Assembly (NCBI RefSeq): GCF_018777385.1
Contig: NZ_JAFJYB010000002.1
Location: forward strand, 310,001 to 374,000
Source of the DNA: Candidatus Symbiopectobacterium endolongispinus
GTDB taxonomy: Bacteria; Pseudomonadota; Gammaproteobacteria; Enterobacterales; Enterobacteriaceae
DNA length: 64,000 nt
Direction of reading: 5' to 3'
Of this stretch, positions 9,750-20,226 are shown in pieces. The stretch's first letter is position 1, and each line of letters opens with the position of its first letter. Made by a program: the position numbers and the translations under genes. The notes beneath the pieces are model-generated. The model was not told the DNA's origin, searched no databases, and was given only the letters and a program-made list of their open reading frames with translations.

Positions 9750-10010
9750 ATGACAGATATGACCTTTATCACAGTAAGATTAAAAGTGGGACAGGCTGAA
9801 GATGGGACGCTTTATCTCGTGGGGCTAGCCAAAGAAACTGATGAACAGCGCCGCATTGCAGCGCTGGAGCAGCAGGTTGTACAATTAAGCGTGCAACTAT
9901 CACATTTACAAGCTAATCAGGAACGATTGCATTTTGATAAGGTGCGTAATTCAGTTATCGACTCTGTATCGCGCGCATTAGATCATAAATTCGATCCAAA
10001 GCGTCCCTGA
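9750..10010 (+). CDS. Small phage protein with coiled coil, function unknown
   Basis: ATG at 9750 has a GAGG ribosome site about 7 bp upstream and encodes 86 aa. Residues 8-28 look like a strand-rich start (TFITVRLKVGQAEDGTLYL). Residues 35-65 form a leucine/glutamine heptad coiled coil (AALEQQVVQLSVQLSHLQ), and the tail is basic. It starts one base after the stop of the broken small gene. It lies between I and J where many lambdoid phages carry accessory genes. I do not recognise a family. Confidence 0.6.
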   Translation: MTDMTFITVRLKVGQAEDGTLYLVGLAKETDEQRRIAALEQQVVQLSVQLSHLQANQERLHFDKVRNSVIDSVSRALDHKFDPKRP

Positions 10011-10034
10011 CAAGGAAAATAACCAATGGACAAA

Positions 10035-10679
10035 TTAGTTGATTTCATAGAGAGGTACGGCATCGCCTGTGATCATCTCGCTATTGAGTCTTTTTGTGGC
10101 TTTCATGATGTTATCAAAAATAGCGTTAAGCGAGACCCACGTGTCTTCGACCCCGTTCCCGTAAGCATAGAAGTGAATGCAGAATCTGTACCCTGTAAGC
10201 TCATTCCTGCCAGCCCTGATGTAGTCCGTTATGAGGGGTGTGATCCTGAGGGAGCCTTTTCTAAAATCGGGCCGTTCTATTTGAAGATAAAGCGATAATT
10301 TATCGTATATCCAGATTATTAATTTTTTGTCAGCGTTGGTTTCTATGTTTCTGACAAAAAACTCTACTCTACCGTGGTTCTTGTGAGAACAATGGAATAA
10401 ATATGCACTTGGTGATTCTGTTGGTTCTCCTGAAAGGAGGCAATCTGTGCTCTCCAAGGCGCTGTCATTTCCGTTAATCCACTTAAGGAAGGAGTAAAAT
10501 AACTTAATGGCTGGACGATCGGAATAAGGGGAGAAATCCTCTAACTGCGTCTCGATAAGCTCAGGATTTTCGCGAAAATTATAATAACGTCCAGCACGGT
10601 ACTCATGCCCCTCAGTTTGCCCACAGGGCTGAGTTCGTTTGCCTGATTCAGTAATTTCGAATGATGAAACAACGAGCAT
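10035..10679 (-). CDS. Accessory prophage protein on the reverse strand, function unknown
   Basis: This is a 214-aa protein encoded against the tail operon, between I and J. The start ATG at 10679 is chosen because AAGGAGA stands just upstream on that strand; longer in-frame starts lack one. The protein begins MLVVSSFEITESGKRTQP and is rich in Y, F and E. Its C-terminal half (YRFCIHFYAYGNGVEDTW) looks like a folded alpha/beta domain. There is no signal peptide or membrane segment. Opposite orientation, own ribosome site and intactness in a decayed operon suggest a lysogen-expressed moron gene. A 90-codon opposite-strand frame (10026-10298) is treated as its shadow. Confidence 0.65.
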   Translation of the reverse strand: MLVVSSFEITESGKRTQPCGQTEGHEYRAGRYYNFRENPELIETQLEDFSPYSDRPAIKLFYSFLKWINGNDSALESTDCLLSGEPTESPSAYLFHCSHKNHGRVEFFVRNIETNADKKLIIWIYDKLSLYLQIERPDFRKGSLRITPLITDYIRAGRNELTGYRFCIHFYAYGNGVEDTWVSLNAIFDNIMKATKRLNSEMITGDAVPLYEIN

Positions 10680-10845
10680 TTTTTCTCCTTCGGTCCAGAG
10701 GTGAACAGCCATCCCTCCGGCGTAAACGCCTGCGCCTGTGCGCGGCGAGCTGATGGGTTCCCGATGGTGGTGTGCGTAATAGTTTTTGATTTTTTACGTT
10801 AACCTCATAACAGCAGGCCGTATAGCCTGATATTTGATCAGTTAT

Positions 10846-10870
10846 GCCCACCCTGTGTGGGCTTTTTCTT
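10846..10870 (+). terminator. Rho-independent terminator upstream of J
   Basis: Stem GCCCAC/GTGGGC (10846-10851 with 10857-10862), loop CCTGT, then TTTTTCTTTT. It ends just before the ribosome site of J, like the other hairpins in this tail module. Confidence 0.75.
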
Positions 10871-10883
10871 TTCTGGAGTATCC

Positions 10884-13800
10884 ATGCAGACAATTCGTGG
10901 TCGCAAAGGTGGCAGCGGCAATGCCCGGACGCCGGTTGAGTCGCCGGATTCTATTCAGTCAACGTCCTATGCAAAAATCCTGTTGGCGCTGGGTGAAGGG
11001 GGGTTTAGCGGTGGGCTGGATGGCACCCGTGTTTTTCTGGACGGAACGCCGATCACTGATGCCAATGGTAACGCTAATTTTTCAGGGGTGACGTGGGAGT
11101 TTCGTTCTGGCACACCCGATCAATCCTACATCCCCGGCTTCCCTGGCGTTGAGAATGAAATTACCGTCAGCACAGAATTAACGAGCCAGACAGCGTGGGT
11201 ACGCTCCCTGACGAATACCCAACTTTCCGCAGCGCGCCTGCGCTTTTCGTGGTCTGCGCTCCAGCAACAACTGGATAACGGCGATGTAGTGGGTTATCGC
11301 ATTGAGTATGCCATTGATGTGGCCACGGATGGCTATAAGGAACTGCTAAAAACGGCGATAGATGGGAAGACCACCACAAAATATGAACGTAGTCATCGCA
11401 TTGATTTACCCGATGCAACAACCGGCTGGCAAATCCGCGTGCGTCGCATTACACCCAATTCAGCGAGTAACCGCATTGCCGATAAAATGGCGATTGATGC
11501 TATTACGGAAATCATTGATGCGAAATTACGTTACCCGGAAACCGCATTGCTGTTTGTCCAGTTTGATGCGAAGCAGTTTCAGAATATCCCTGTGATTTCC
11601 TGTGAGCCCGATGGGCGCATTATCCGCGTCCCTACAAACTATAACCCGGTAGCCAGCACCTACAGCGGGGCATGGGACGGCACCTTTAAATGGGCGTTCA
11701 CCAATAACCCTGCCTGGGTGTATTACGACATCCAGATCAGTGATCGCTTTGGTCTTGGCAACCGTATCAAAGCTGAAAACCTTTCCGTTTCGAAGTGGAC
11801 GCTGTACCAGATTGCGCAGTATTGCGACCAGTTGGTCCCTGATGGCCGTGGCGGTGACAGCACGGAGCCACGGTTTTTGTGCGATGTGTATATCCAGTCG
11901 CAGGAAGAAGCCTGGACCGTGCTTAATGATCTGGCCGCAATTTTTCGCGGTGCTACGTTCTGGGGCAATAACCAGATGAACGTGATCGCCGATATGCCGC
12001 GTGATATTGATTACATCGCCACGCGCGCCAACGTGAAAGACGGGAAATTTACTTACAGCAACGCCAGCGAGAAAACTCATTACAGCCAGGCTATGGTGGC
12101 CTGGTCCGATCCGGCCAATAGTTATCAGGATGCTGTTGAAGCCGTCAATGATAACAAGTTGGTTAAGCGATACGAAATCAAACAGGCTGAAGTGACGGAG
12201 ATTGGCTGCATACGCCAGACGGAGGCGATCCGCCGTGGTAAATGGATTTTGCACACCAATGATGCGGGCAGGGCTATTGCGTACACGATGGGGTTGGATG
12301 GCGATATTCCGGTGCCAGGCTCGATTGTGGGGGTTGCTGATTCGTTACTGGCAGGACGTCCCCTGGGTGGTCGCATCAGCGCGGTTGACGGGCGAAACAT
12401 CACGCTTGACCGCGTCTCTTCTGCGGCCATTGGTGAGCGCCTGATTGTTAACCTGCCGAGTGGGAAAGCAGAAGGGCGCACCATTGAAGCGGTAAACGAC
12501 AAAATCATTACGGTCACAACAGACTACAGCGAAACGCCGATCGCAGAATCGGTCTGGGCAATAGATGCCACTGATTTAGCTTTGCAACTGTACCGCATTG
12601 TTGGTGTGGCTGAGTCGGATGGCGGTCTGTCATTTGATATCACCGGCGTCGAGTATGACCCGGACAAATGGGACAAGATTGATAACGGAGCACGCATTGA
12701 ATCTCGGCCTATCAGTGTTGTTCCTCCGTCGGTGCAACCCGCGCCTGCTAATGTTGAGATTGGCAGTTATAACACGGTCGATCAGGGCATAAACATTACG
12801 ACATTGCGGGTGACGTGGGAGCGGGCTGAAAGCGCAATCGCTTATGAATCTCAATGGCGGCGCGATAACGGCAACTGGATAAATGCTCCGCGCACTTCCG
12901 CGCTGGGCTTTGAAGTACCTGGTGTTTACGCCGGGCAATATCAAGCCCGTGTCCGCGCAATTAACGCGGCAGAAATATCCAGCATGTGGGCCAATGCACA
13001 GGAAACCCGACTTAACGGTAAAGAGGGTAACCCGCCTGCGCTGGCAAGTTTCATCACAACACCGCTCGTTTTTGGTATCCAGCTAAACTGGAGTTTCCCT
13101 GCTGACACAGACGATACCCTAAAAACGGAGATTCAATATTCCCCGACGAGCGACGGCCAGAATGCGTTACTACTGGCTGATGTGGCTTACCCCACTCGCA
13201 CGTATCAGCAAATGTGGCTCAGTGTCGGCCAGGAGTTCTTTTACCGCGCCCGTATTGTTGACAAGTCAGGCAATCAGGGACCGTGGACGAACTGGATACG
13301 CGGGGAATCCAGCACAGACGTAAGCGATATTACGGATGTGATTGTGGGTGAAATCACTGAAACAGACGCATGGAAATCTCTGGTCGGTGAGGTTGAGAAC
13401 AATACCCAGCAAATCTCGGACGGCATGCTGAACAGCATTGAACAGGCGAAAGCGATTATCCGCAACAGCCTGACTAACGATGCTGAAACACGACGCTGGC
13501 GCGCGCAGAACGGCGACAGAGCGGCAGAAATCACCGAAACGCGTGCTGCAATTACAAATAAAGTCGAGGCCAGAACGATTGCGATGTTGGAAATGCAATC
13601 AAGTATAGGCACGGCTAACAGTAATCTGACGCAGTTACAGCAGACAGTGGCAACGCAAAACGAAACCACATAGCAGCAACTGACCAATCTCAACAGCCAG
13701 ATGAACGATCCTGTAACCGGCCTTACAGCGAATGCGGCGGCGGTGCAGGGACTGCAAACCTCAGTTACAAATATCGATGGGCAACTGACCGCGCAGGCGA

Positions 13801-14634
13801 CGCAGATAACGTCCCTGACTTCCACGGTTAACGGCGTCACAAGTGAAATTAGCGACATTAGTAGTGTGGTTAATGGCACTGACGCAAAGTTGTCGGCCTA
13901 TCGTACCCTTCGCATTAAAATTGATGCGGATGGGCGTCAATATGTAGCCGGTATGACACAGAGCATTGAGGACACGGATGAGGGGATGCAATCGAATACC
14001 ATATTCCTGCAAGACCGATTCTCGATCATGAATGCGGCTGGGGGGAAATCAGCAATTAATATTCACCACGCAGGGTAATCAGGTAATTATTGATTCTGCG
14101 GTTATTGGTGATGCCACGATAACTGCCTCGAAAATTAAGGATGCAGAAATTACGGAGACTAAAATTGCAGATGCAGCTATAACGAATGCAAAAATATCCG
14201 GCGTGATTAAGTCAAGTACGTTTAGTGACATCAATCGAACAGGTTGGATGTTAGACAAGGATGGTGGCGGTAGATTTTATGGCCCAGTTTATGCTGAAAA
14301 GCTAGAAGGGGATGTTGTTAATGGTGTACTGGTTCCAGGGATTGATAGCCAAGGTGTTGATTCAAGAACTATTAAATACTTTGCTTCAGGAAGATACAGG
14401 ATGGCAGTGAGTATTGGTCTGAATGTTTCTTTTGTTAACACCAATGATGCTACTCAAGTGAATAAAGTACAGGTAAAAGTAAATGACTCACTTAAAAAAT
14501 CAATGATTTTCACATCAGGCAGTGGGACGTATGGAGCAGGTAGAATATATATACCAATCAGTTTTATGCACCAAATGGAAGTCGGAGATACGTCAGTAAC
14601 TATAACAATATTAGCCAATACTTCTGCCCCCTAG
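10884..14634 (+). pseudogene. Host specificity / tail tip protein J, amber plus G-run frameshift
   Basis: This is a lambda J homologue of about 1,250 codons, the central tail-tip protein that contacts the host receptor. ATG at 10884 has TGGAG 7 bp upstream (MQTIRGRKGGSGNARTP). The first 929 codons are continuous and include the hub region and fibronectin-like repeats. TAG at 13671-13673 then interrupts a glutamine-rich coiled region. The following DUF1983-like part reads to a G6 run at 14040-14045, where one extra G throws the true C-terminus (NQQLIFTTQGNQVIIDS onward) into another frame, ending at TAG 14632. The receptor-binding end is therefore not made at full length. Confidence 0.9.
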
Positions 14635-14780
14635 GAATCTAAGGCTTACAATACCTGATTTTGAAGTGATTGCATTCATGGTTGGGGCATCTTCCTTTGA
14701 TGTTTATTAACGCTTTAAATATATTTAATAAATATTTTTATTCTAAGTGTTGGCTGGCATCGTAAATCACAGAGGTGTTC

Positions 14781-16784
14781 ATGTCTTGGTATAAAATTGG
14801 AACTATCGCTGCAACTAACGGCAGTAAAATCATTACGGGCACAGGAACACAATTCACTAATCCATTAAACGGTGTATCAGCAGGGCGGATGTTATTATTG
14901 CCTGCTGCTGGCACTGTTCAGATTTATGAAATTGAGTCTGTGCAATCCGATACACAATTAACGCTGGTATCTGCATTTACTGGCACAACGGGAACAGGAA
15001 AAGCCTATGCCATTCCCACTTCACCGGCTGTCTCCATTGAACAATTTGCCCATGAGTTTGCATCAACGCTGGCTTATTACCAGCAGCAGTTATCGGGCTG
15101 GCAGCAGATATTAACAGGAACGGGAAACGTTACGCTCACCACGCCAGATGGTCAGGCCGTTACTGTTCGCTCACAGCAGGCTTGGGATGTTGCACTGGAT
15201 GGGAAGGTTACAGGAGTTAAGCAGACGGGCGCATTTGATGCCACCGCAGGCTCGTTATTGATAAATGGGGCTTGGGGCTGGGGTGGTAGCGGGCAGTTGT
15301 CCGGCATAACCTCAGACACCGATTTGCTGACCTATCTGCGTGGAGCCAATACACCAAGTAGCGTTCTAAGACTTCAATACAACAGCACCTACGCGAAGCA
15401 GAACGCCGCAAGTATTTATACGCGCGTTAATGACATGTGGTCGCTGATTAGCGTTGGCCCTCATGGTAGCGCGGGTAATTCTGCCAATGGTGTGCGAATG
15501 TCTGCTGGTACAACATCGGGCGGGCAAACTGTTACTTATGATGTTTGGACAGACAAAAACCTAATAAAACAAACCGGCGTCAACGACACAACTCCAGGCT
15601 CTATGTTGCTTAACGGTGCGCATGGGCTAGGCAGGTCGCAATCTGCCGGTATCTCGATGCCTACTATTTTGGACGGCAATAACTCAGTTACGGCAGGGTT
15701 TGTTGAGCCAGCTTCCGCTACAAATTGGTATTATCAATTTAGTCCTGCCGTTGTTGCTTTCCGTGCTGGTGGTGCTGACGGAACCGGGCAAATCATGCAG
15801 GTGCAGGTAGGGCCAAGTGGTGAGCTGGCGGCCAGGCACCGAACCAATAATGTGTGGACGACATGGGCCGCTCATATGACGCTTAGTACCGCACAAACTA
15901 TAACGGCGATTAAAACACACACCGCTGCAGTGGTAGTTTCAAACGCCGTTGCTTTTCGTGGAACATTGACAGGCGGTAATGTAAGAAACCTGGCGCACAT
16001 CAACGCCTCGAACGTTGTTCGCCTCGGAGACGCCGCAGCGCCAACCACTATCCACGGCAGCGCGATGCCATTGGTCCAGGTCGGGTCTGGAGAGAATTAT
16101 GAAATTGTAGACTCGGGTACTATTCAGACAATAACCGGAGCAAAAACCTTTGCTCAATCCCCAACGATAACGGCAGGCAACCACAACACGGTGCTTGATG
16201 ATTCAAACGTCGCAACCGGAACGGTTGGACGCACATTCAGAATCACCAATAACGCAGGGGTTTTAAGGATATTCCGTGACCCGTCACTATCGTCAACAAC
16301 GGGGCGAACTTACATAAGTTTCTCGACCGCGGCTACTGGTATCGCTCTCGTTTCCGGCAATAACGCCGTGGCTGATTCCAACGGCTTCTGGAAAACGGCA
16401 AGCCCGGTAGTGAAGTTGTTTGCAGACGGCACCAGCGAACTCACCAGTGAGGCCGAAGGCATCACCACCGAACGCCTGAGCGAAGGGGTGTATAGAATTT
16501 CCGGCTGTTTGGGCTTGAATGCCGATCGTACATGGGGCGGTGATGAGGGCAGCGAACAGATAAATCCCGATGGCTCTATCATCATTCGCACCTATCACCG
16601 GCCACACCCGGACGCGCCAGCGTTCGCACGTAACGAGATAGGGGGGGGGGGCTGCGCGAACGGCGAGCCGATAGATATCCCTCGGGACACCTTCATATCG
16701 GTGCGCGGGCAGATGCCAAAACGTGAAGAGCCTAAACCGAAAATGATGCATAGTAATGTTTACTGCAACACCGTTGCAAGCTAA
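14781..16784 (+). CDS. Prophage tail fibre protein
   Basis: This is a 667-aa fibre, intact, from ATG 14781 (MSWYKIGTIAATNGSKI); a GTG two codons upstream is less likely. The N-terminal 60-90 residues resemble the attachment domain of side fibres of lambdoid phages. The middle holds repeated modules built on VKQTGAFDATAGSLLINGAWG and KQTGVNDTTPGSMLLNGAHG. The C-terminal 100 residues (RTYHRPHPDAPAFARNE, then GEPIDIPRDTFISVRGQMP) match fibre tips. An 11-G tract at 16641-16651 encodes Gly-Gly-Gly-Gly in the present frame, with recognisable family sequence on both sides. AT-rich noncoding DNA of 146 bp separates it from J. Confidence 0.85.
   Translation: MSWYKIGTIAATNGSKIITGTGTQFTNPLNGVSAGRMLLLPAAGTVQIYEIESVQSDTQLTLVSAFTGTTGTGKAYAIPTSPAVSIEQFAHEFASTLAYYQQQLSGWQQILTGTGNVTLTTPDGQAVTVRSQQAWDVALDGKVTGVKQTGAFDATAGSLLINGAWGWGGSGQLSGITSDTDLLTYLRGANTPSSVLRLQYNSTYAKQNAASIYTRVNDMWSLISVGPHGSAGNSANGVRMSAGTTSGGQTVTYDVWTDKNLIKQTGVNDTTPGSMLLNGAHGLGRSQSAGISMPTILDGNNSVTAGFVEPASATNWYYQFSPAVVAFRAGGADGTGQIMQVQVGPSGELAARHRTNNVWTTWAAHMTLSTAQTITAIKTHTAAVVVSNAVAFRGTLTGGNVRNLAHINASNVVRLGDAAAPTTIHGSAMPLVQVGSGENYEIVDSGTIQTITGAKTFAQSPTITAGNHNTVLDDSNVATGTVGRTFRITNNAGVLRIFRDPSLSSTTGRTYISFSTAATGIALVSGNNAVADSNGFWKTASPVVKLFADGTSELTSEAEGITTERLSEGVYRISGCLGLNADRTWGGDEGSEQINPDGSIIIRTYHRPHPDAPAFARNEIGGGGCANGEPIDIPRDTFISVRGQMPKREEPKPKMMHSNVYCNTVAS
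16641..16651 (+). repeat. Poly-G tract of 11 in tail fibre gene
   Basis: Eleven consecutive G lie in codons for the fibre tip. A gain or loss of one G would truncate or change the last 45 residues, so the tract is a potential on/off switch. Confidence 0.8.
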
Positions 16785-17002
16785 ACGAAAATCCCGCGCC
16801 GCTCGGCAATGATGTCGAGCGCGTCTTTAAGTGTGGACACAGGGTCTATGTGGATTGCTCGGGCTTCTTTATGGCCCACATGTGTGGCTAAATAAAAGCC
16901 CGAGTCTTTTATGATTGCGCATGAACCATGCGTGCACTCAGTGAGCATGTCATTTTCGTACAGTATGTAGACAGGCGTTCCACGATAATTGATAGTCTTC
17001 AT
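16781..17002 (-). CDS. Small prophage protein, function unknown
   Basis: A 73-aa frame convergent with the tail fibre gene, overlapping its stop by 4 bp. The start ATG at 17002 has a strong GGAGGAAGCTT upstream on the reverse strand. The protein begins MKTINYRGTPVYILYEND and contains CTHGSC, a possible metal or disulfide site, and an amphipathic C-terminal helix (VSTLKDALDIIAERRG). I do not recognise the family. The strong ribosome site and prophage-end position make it a likely real accessory gene. Confidence 0.6.
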   Translation of the reverse strand: MKTINYRGTPVYILYENDMLTECTHGSCAIIKDSGFYLATHVGHKEARAIHIDPVSTLKDALDIIAERRGIFV

Positions 17003-17093
17003 AAGCTTCCTCCGTATATGTGTTATGAAATAGTCTATGCGGAGGGATTCCTAATGCGAGTAATAAGTATCAGACTTGCGCGATTCGCCGCAC

Positions 17094-17318
17094 TCAATTA
17101 AACCAATCGTCTGCCGATTCCCACGTTTCCTGTAGCATTTCGCTAACCTCATCCCGATCCACACCGAATACCGTTAATCCATCACTCCCCGCTCTGCGTA
17201 CTGTTAACTGACAATAGGGATATCTGGCTTCCAGTCGGCGGCCAAACTCCTTTTGCAGCGCTTCAGAGGCACCGTTGGGTAACTTCTTCTCTTTGGCGAT
17301 CGTGACTTCAACTTTCAT
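17094..17318 (-). CDS. DinI-family protein of prophage
   Basis: A 74-aa protein starting MKVEVTIAKEKKLPNGAS and ending in the diagnostic MLQETWESADDWFN of the DinI/MsgA family. Host DinI binds RecA filaments and modulates the SOS response; prophage copies lie near the attachment site of lambdoid elements and are usually damage-inducible. The gene is intact. I could not find a convincing LexA box in the 150 bp upstream; an inverted repeat (17327-17345) overlaps its leader instead. Confidence 0.88.
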   Translation of the reverse strand: MKVEVTIAKEKKLPNGASEALQKEFGRRLEARYPYCQLTVRRAGSDGLTVFGVDRDEVSEMLQETWESADDWFN

Positions 17319-17326
17319 GGCGAGAT

Positions 17327-17345
17327 CCTCATTAAGATAATGAGG
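17327..17345 (-). promoter_or_regulatory. Inverted repeat in leader of the DinI-type gene
   Basis: CCTCATT/AATGAGG with a 5-bp loop begins 9 bp upstream of the DinI-type ATG. It could be an operator or a leader hairpin covering the ribosome site; role not established. Confidence 0.4.
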
Positions 17346-17467
17346 TATTTATACTTGATAAATAACCAGCTTTCAACGATTGCTATGAAGGTTTGTTGTC
17401 AAGATGTACAATCCGTGGCATGAGTTTTTATTTTGTACATATGGTTGTACATATTTAAGGTAACAAG
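17346..17467. other. Prophage-chromosome boundary region upstream of prfC
   Basis: AT-rich DNA between the last prophage gene and prfC. It carries two exact TTGTACATAT copies (17433-17442, 17445-17454) separated by GG, and a related GATGTACA at 17403. One prophage attachment end is expected here, because the 5' end of prfC is an established integration target of Shiga-toxin phages and SXT/R391 elements. The core repeat cannot be confirmed because the other end lies outside the window. Confidence 0.45.
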
Positions 17468-19057
17468 ATGACCAATCTCTCCTATGCCGCAGAAGTAAAG
17501 CGCAGAAGAACATTTGCAATCATTTCTCACCCCGATGCCGGTAAAACCACCATTACCGAGAAAGTTATGCTGTTCGGACAGGCCATTCAGACCGCCGGAA
17601 CGGTGAAGGGGCGCGGTTCGAGCCAGCACGCTAAGTCAGACTGGATGGAGATGGAAAAGCAGCGTGGTATCTCCATCACCACTTCCGTGATGCAGTTCCC
17701 GTATCGGGAGGCGCTGGTCAATCTGCTGGATACCCCTGGGCACGAAGACTTCTCTGAAGATACCTACCGCACGTTGACGGCAGTGGACTGCTGCCTGATG
17801 GTGATCGATGCGGCAAAAGGCGTCGAAGATCGTACCCGCAAGCTGATGGAAGTAACGCGTATGCGTGATACGCCAATCCTGACGTTCATGAACAAGCTTG
17901 ACCGCGATATCCGCGATCCGATGGAGGTGTTGGATGAGGTCGAAAGTGAGCTGAAAATCGACTGTGCGCCGATCACCTGGCCGATTGGCTGCGGCAAGCT
18001 GTTCAAGGGCGTTTACCATCTGTACAAGGATGAAACTTATCTTTATCAGAGCGGTAAGGGCCACACGATCCAGGAAGTGCGTATCGTCAAAGGGTTGAAT
18101 AACCCGGATCTGGATAAAGCTGTCGGTGAAGATCTGGCCGCACAACTGCGTGAAGAACTGGAACTGGTGCGGGGCGCTTCTCATGAGTTTGAGCTGGAGG
18201 CTTTCCTGTCTGGTGCGTTGACGCCGGTGTTCTTCGGCACCGCGCTGGGTAACTTCGGTGTCGATCATATGCTGGATGGACTGGTCGCCTGGGCACCTGC
18301 GCCGATGCCGCGCAATACTGATACCCGCACCGTTACCGCGCAGGAAGAGAAATTCACCGGTTTCGTGTTCAAGATTCAGGCGAATATGGACCCGAAACAC
18401 CGCGACCGCGTCGCCTTTATGCGCGTGGTGTCCGGCAAGTATGAAAAGAGCATGAAGCTGCGTCAGGTGCGTACCGGCAAGGATGTGGTCATTTCCGATG
18501 CGCTGACCTTTATGGCGGGTGACCGTTCTCATGTGGAAGAGGCATTCCCCGGCGATATCATTGGGTTGCATAACCACGGCACCATCCAGATTGGTGATAC
18601 CTTTACCCAAGGTGAGGAGATGAAATTCACCGGTATCCCGAACTTTGCGCCGGAACTGTTCCGCCGTATCCGTCTGCGCGATCCGTTAAAGCAGAAACAA
18701 CTGCTCAAAGGGTTGGTGCAACTCTCGGAAGAGGGGGCAGTACAGGTGTTCCGCCCACTGGCCAACAACGATTTGATTGTCGGGGCTGTGGGGGTGTTGC
18801 AGTTTGACGTGGTGGTGGCGCGCTTGAAGTCAGAGTACAACGTGGAAGCCATCTATGAATCGGTCAACGTATCCACCACACGTTGGGTTGAGTGTGCCGA
18901 TGCGAAGAAATTTGAAGAGTTCAAGCGCAAGAATGAATTGCATCTGGCGCTCGATGGTGGCGACAACCTGGCTTATGTGGCACCGACCATGGTGAATCTG
19001 AATTTGACGCAGGAACGCTACCCAGACGTCACTTTCTTCAAAACCCGAGAGCACTAA
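17468..19057 (+). CDS. prfC: Peptide chain release factor RF3
   Basis: A 529-aa translational GTPase, full length and intact. It removes RF1/RF2 from the ribosome after peptide release. Visible motifs are the G1 loop HPDAGKTT (near residue 20), the switch I region [11 protein letters not shown]3 DTPGHEDF, G4 NKLDR, and the EF-G-like domains 2 and 3 to the end ([12 protein letters not shown]). ATG 17468 follows TTAAGGTAACA, a usable ribosome site. The gene is undisturbed by the prophage, whose end lies just upstream and may now supply the promoter region. A strong terminator follows. Confidence 0.98.
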   Translation: MTNLSYAAEVKRRRTFAIISHPDAGKTTITEKVMLFGQAIQTAGTVKGRGSSQHAKSDWMEMEKQRGISITTSVMQFPYREALVNLLDTPGHEDFSEDTYRTLTAVDCCLMVIDAAKGVEDRTRKLMEVTRMRDTPILTFMNKLDRDIRDPMEVLDEVESELKIDCAPITWPIGCGKLFKGVYHLYKDETYLYQSGKGHTIQEVRIVKGLNNPDLDKAVGEDLAAQLREELELVRGASHEFELEAFLSGALTPVFFGTALGNFGVDHMLDGLVAWAPAPMPRNTDTRTVTAQEEKFTGFVFKIQANMDPKHRDRVAFMRVVSGKYEKSMKLRQVRTGKDVVISDALTFMAGDRSHVEEAFPGDIIGLHNHGTIQIGDTFTQGEEMKFTGIPNFAPELFRRIRLRDPLKQKQLLKGLVQLSEEGAVQVFRPLANNDLIVGAVGVLQFDVVVARLKSEYNVEAIYESVNVSTTRWVECADAKKFEEFKRKNELHLALDGGDNLAYVAPTMVNLNLTQERYPDVTFFKTREH

Positions 19058-19084
19058 TTTTCGGCTACTGCGGCTTAGTCGGTT

Positions 19085-19137
19085 AAAAAACCGGCGTTTA
19101 AAAGGATTCGGGCATAGCGTCCGGTTTTTTAAACGCC
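19085..19137 (+). terminator. prfC terminator, two overlapping hairpins
   Basis: Two nested inverted repeats overlap: AAAAAACCGG/CCGGTTTTTT (19085-19094 with 19121-19130) and GGCGTTTAAAA/TTTTAAACGCC (19093-19103 with 19127-19137). They are mutually exclusive and both fit termination. The following 320 bp up to osmY is AT-rich, with no gene seen and presumably the osmY promoter. Confidence 0.75.
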
Positions 19138-19461
19138 TGTTTTGTTTTGTGTTTATTTATCAACTGGTTAATATGATTTTATTTGATTTTCTCTCGCCCT
19201 TTTTTTCCACAGACAAATCCGAAATGCCGCCGGAAAGGGACTTTTCCTCCCTATTCCGCTAGGAATCGTCGTTCCATGCACTATAGTTAATATCGCGTTA
19301 ACAATTAGTGAGTTTCACTGCTGGTGATAAATCATGTAGTGCGTTATATCGACTACGTGATATTTGGTAACGTTAAACACCTGTTTTTTTGCTGCGTTGC
19401 ATTGAGTGCCAACACCAGCGTGATTGATGTCCGCGTGGACCCTAGCAAAAGGAAATAATCG

Positions 19462-20056
19462 ATGAAAAACATCCTTAACGCAAAAACGATGATGGCTGTT
19501 GTACTGGGTACTCTGCTGACGGCGGGTAACGCACTGGCAGAAGAGACGCTGGGGCAGAAAGTGCAGCAGGCGGCGACAACGACGGGCGCAAAAATTGACA
19601 GTTCTCTCCAGAAAGCCTCTGGGTATATGGATGACAGCACCATCACCGCCAAGGTGAAGAGAGCTCTGATGGATGACAAAGCCATCGAGAGCGGGGACAT
19701 CTTCCGTCTCCACCACCAAAGGCGTGGTTACGCTGACCGGTTTTGTTCCTAGTCAGGCGGTGGCGACCAAGACCGAAGGCGTGCAGTCGGTGAGTGATAA
19801 ACTGCAAATCAAGGATAACGCCACCCAGTCAGTGGGTTCTTATACCGATGATGCGGTCATCACCAGCAGCATCAAGGCCAAACTGTCGGCTGATAAAATT
19901 GTGCCGTCGCGCCACGTGAAAGTGGAAACCCAGGAAGTGGTGGTGCAAATGAGCGGTAACGTGAAAAATACTGCTCAGTCAGCGCGTGCAGAGAGTATCG
20001 CCAAGGCGGTATCTGGTGTGAAAAGCGTTAAAAATGATCTGACCGTCACCCATTAA
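19462..20056 (+). pseudogene. osmY: Periplasmic osmotic-stress protein OsmY, frameshifted
   Basis: OsmY is a periplasmic protein with two BON domains, induced by salt and in stationary phase. The signal peptide (MKNILNAKTMMAVVLGTLLT) and first BON half are in frame 1. An extra T near 19700 (GACATCTTCCGTC, where GACATCTCC is expected) shifts the rest, and [15 protein letters not shown] to the C-terminal [14 protein letters not shown] is in frame 2. Compared with E. coli OsmY as I remember it, about seven codons are also missing between the SQA motif and SVSDKL. Position after prfC is conserved. The product as written would be a 96-aa stub. Confidence 0.88.
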
Positions 20057-20088
20057 CGGGCCTGTCGCCCTTTAATGCTCACGTATTC

Positions 20089-20108
20089 GGCGGAGGTTAA
20101 CCTCCGCC
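20089..20108. terminator. Perfect 20-bp palindrome after osmY
   Basis: GGCGGAGGTT/AACCTCCGCC forms a GC-rich inverted repeat 33 bp after the osmY stop. It lacks a T tail, so it is a terminator or mRNA-stabilising hairpin. Confidence 0.5.
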
Positions 20109-20226
20109 ATCCTCAAGCCAATTAGCACTTGGTGTCGTAAGAATCAAACACAGGTGGAAACGCAGCGGTATGCGTAATTAACCTCAGGACGAGCGCCACT
20201 CACCCTCATTAAGGTAAGGATAGCGT

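Noticed and set aside
10026-10298. 90-codon plus-strand frame opposite the reverse-strand prophage gene
   Set aside because: It lies entirely within the C-terminal part of the reverse-strand gene. That gene is longer, has a better ribosome site and a more protein-like composition. The plus-strand frame is probably a shadow.
17346-17400. LexA (SOS) box upstream of the DinI-type gene
   Set aside because: CTTGATAAATAACCAG has only partial resemblance to CTGT-N8-ACAG, with mismatches in both half sites.
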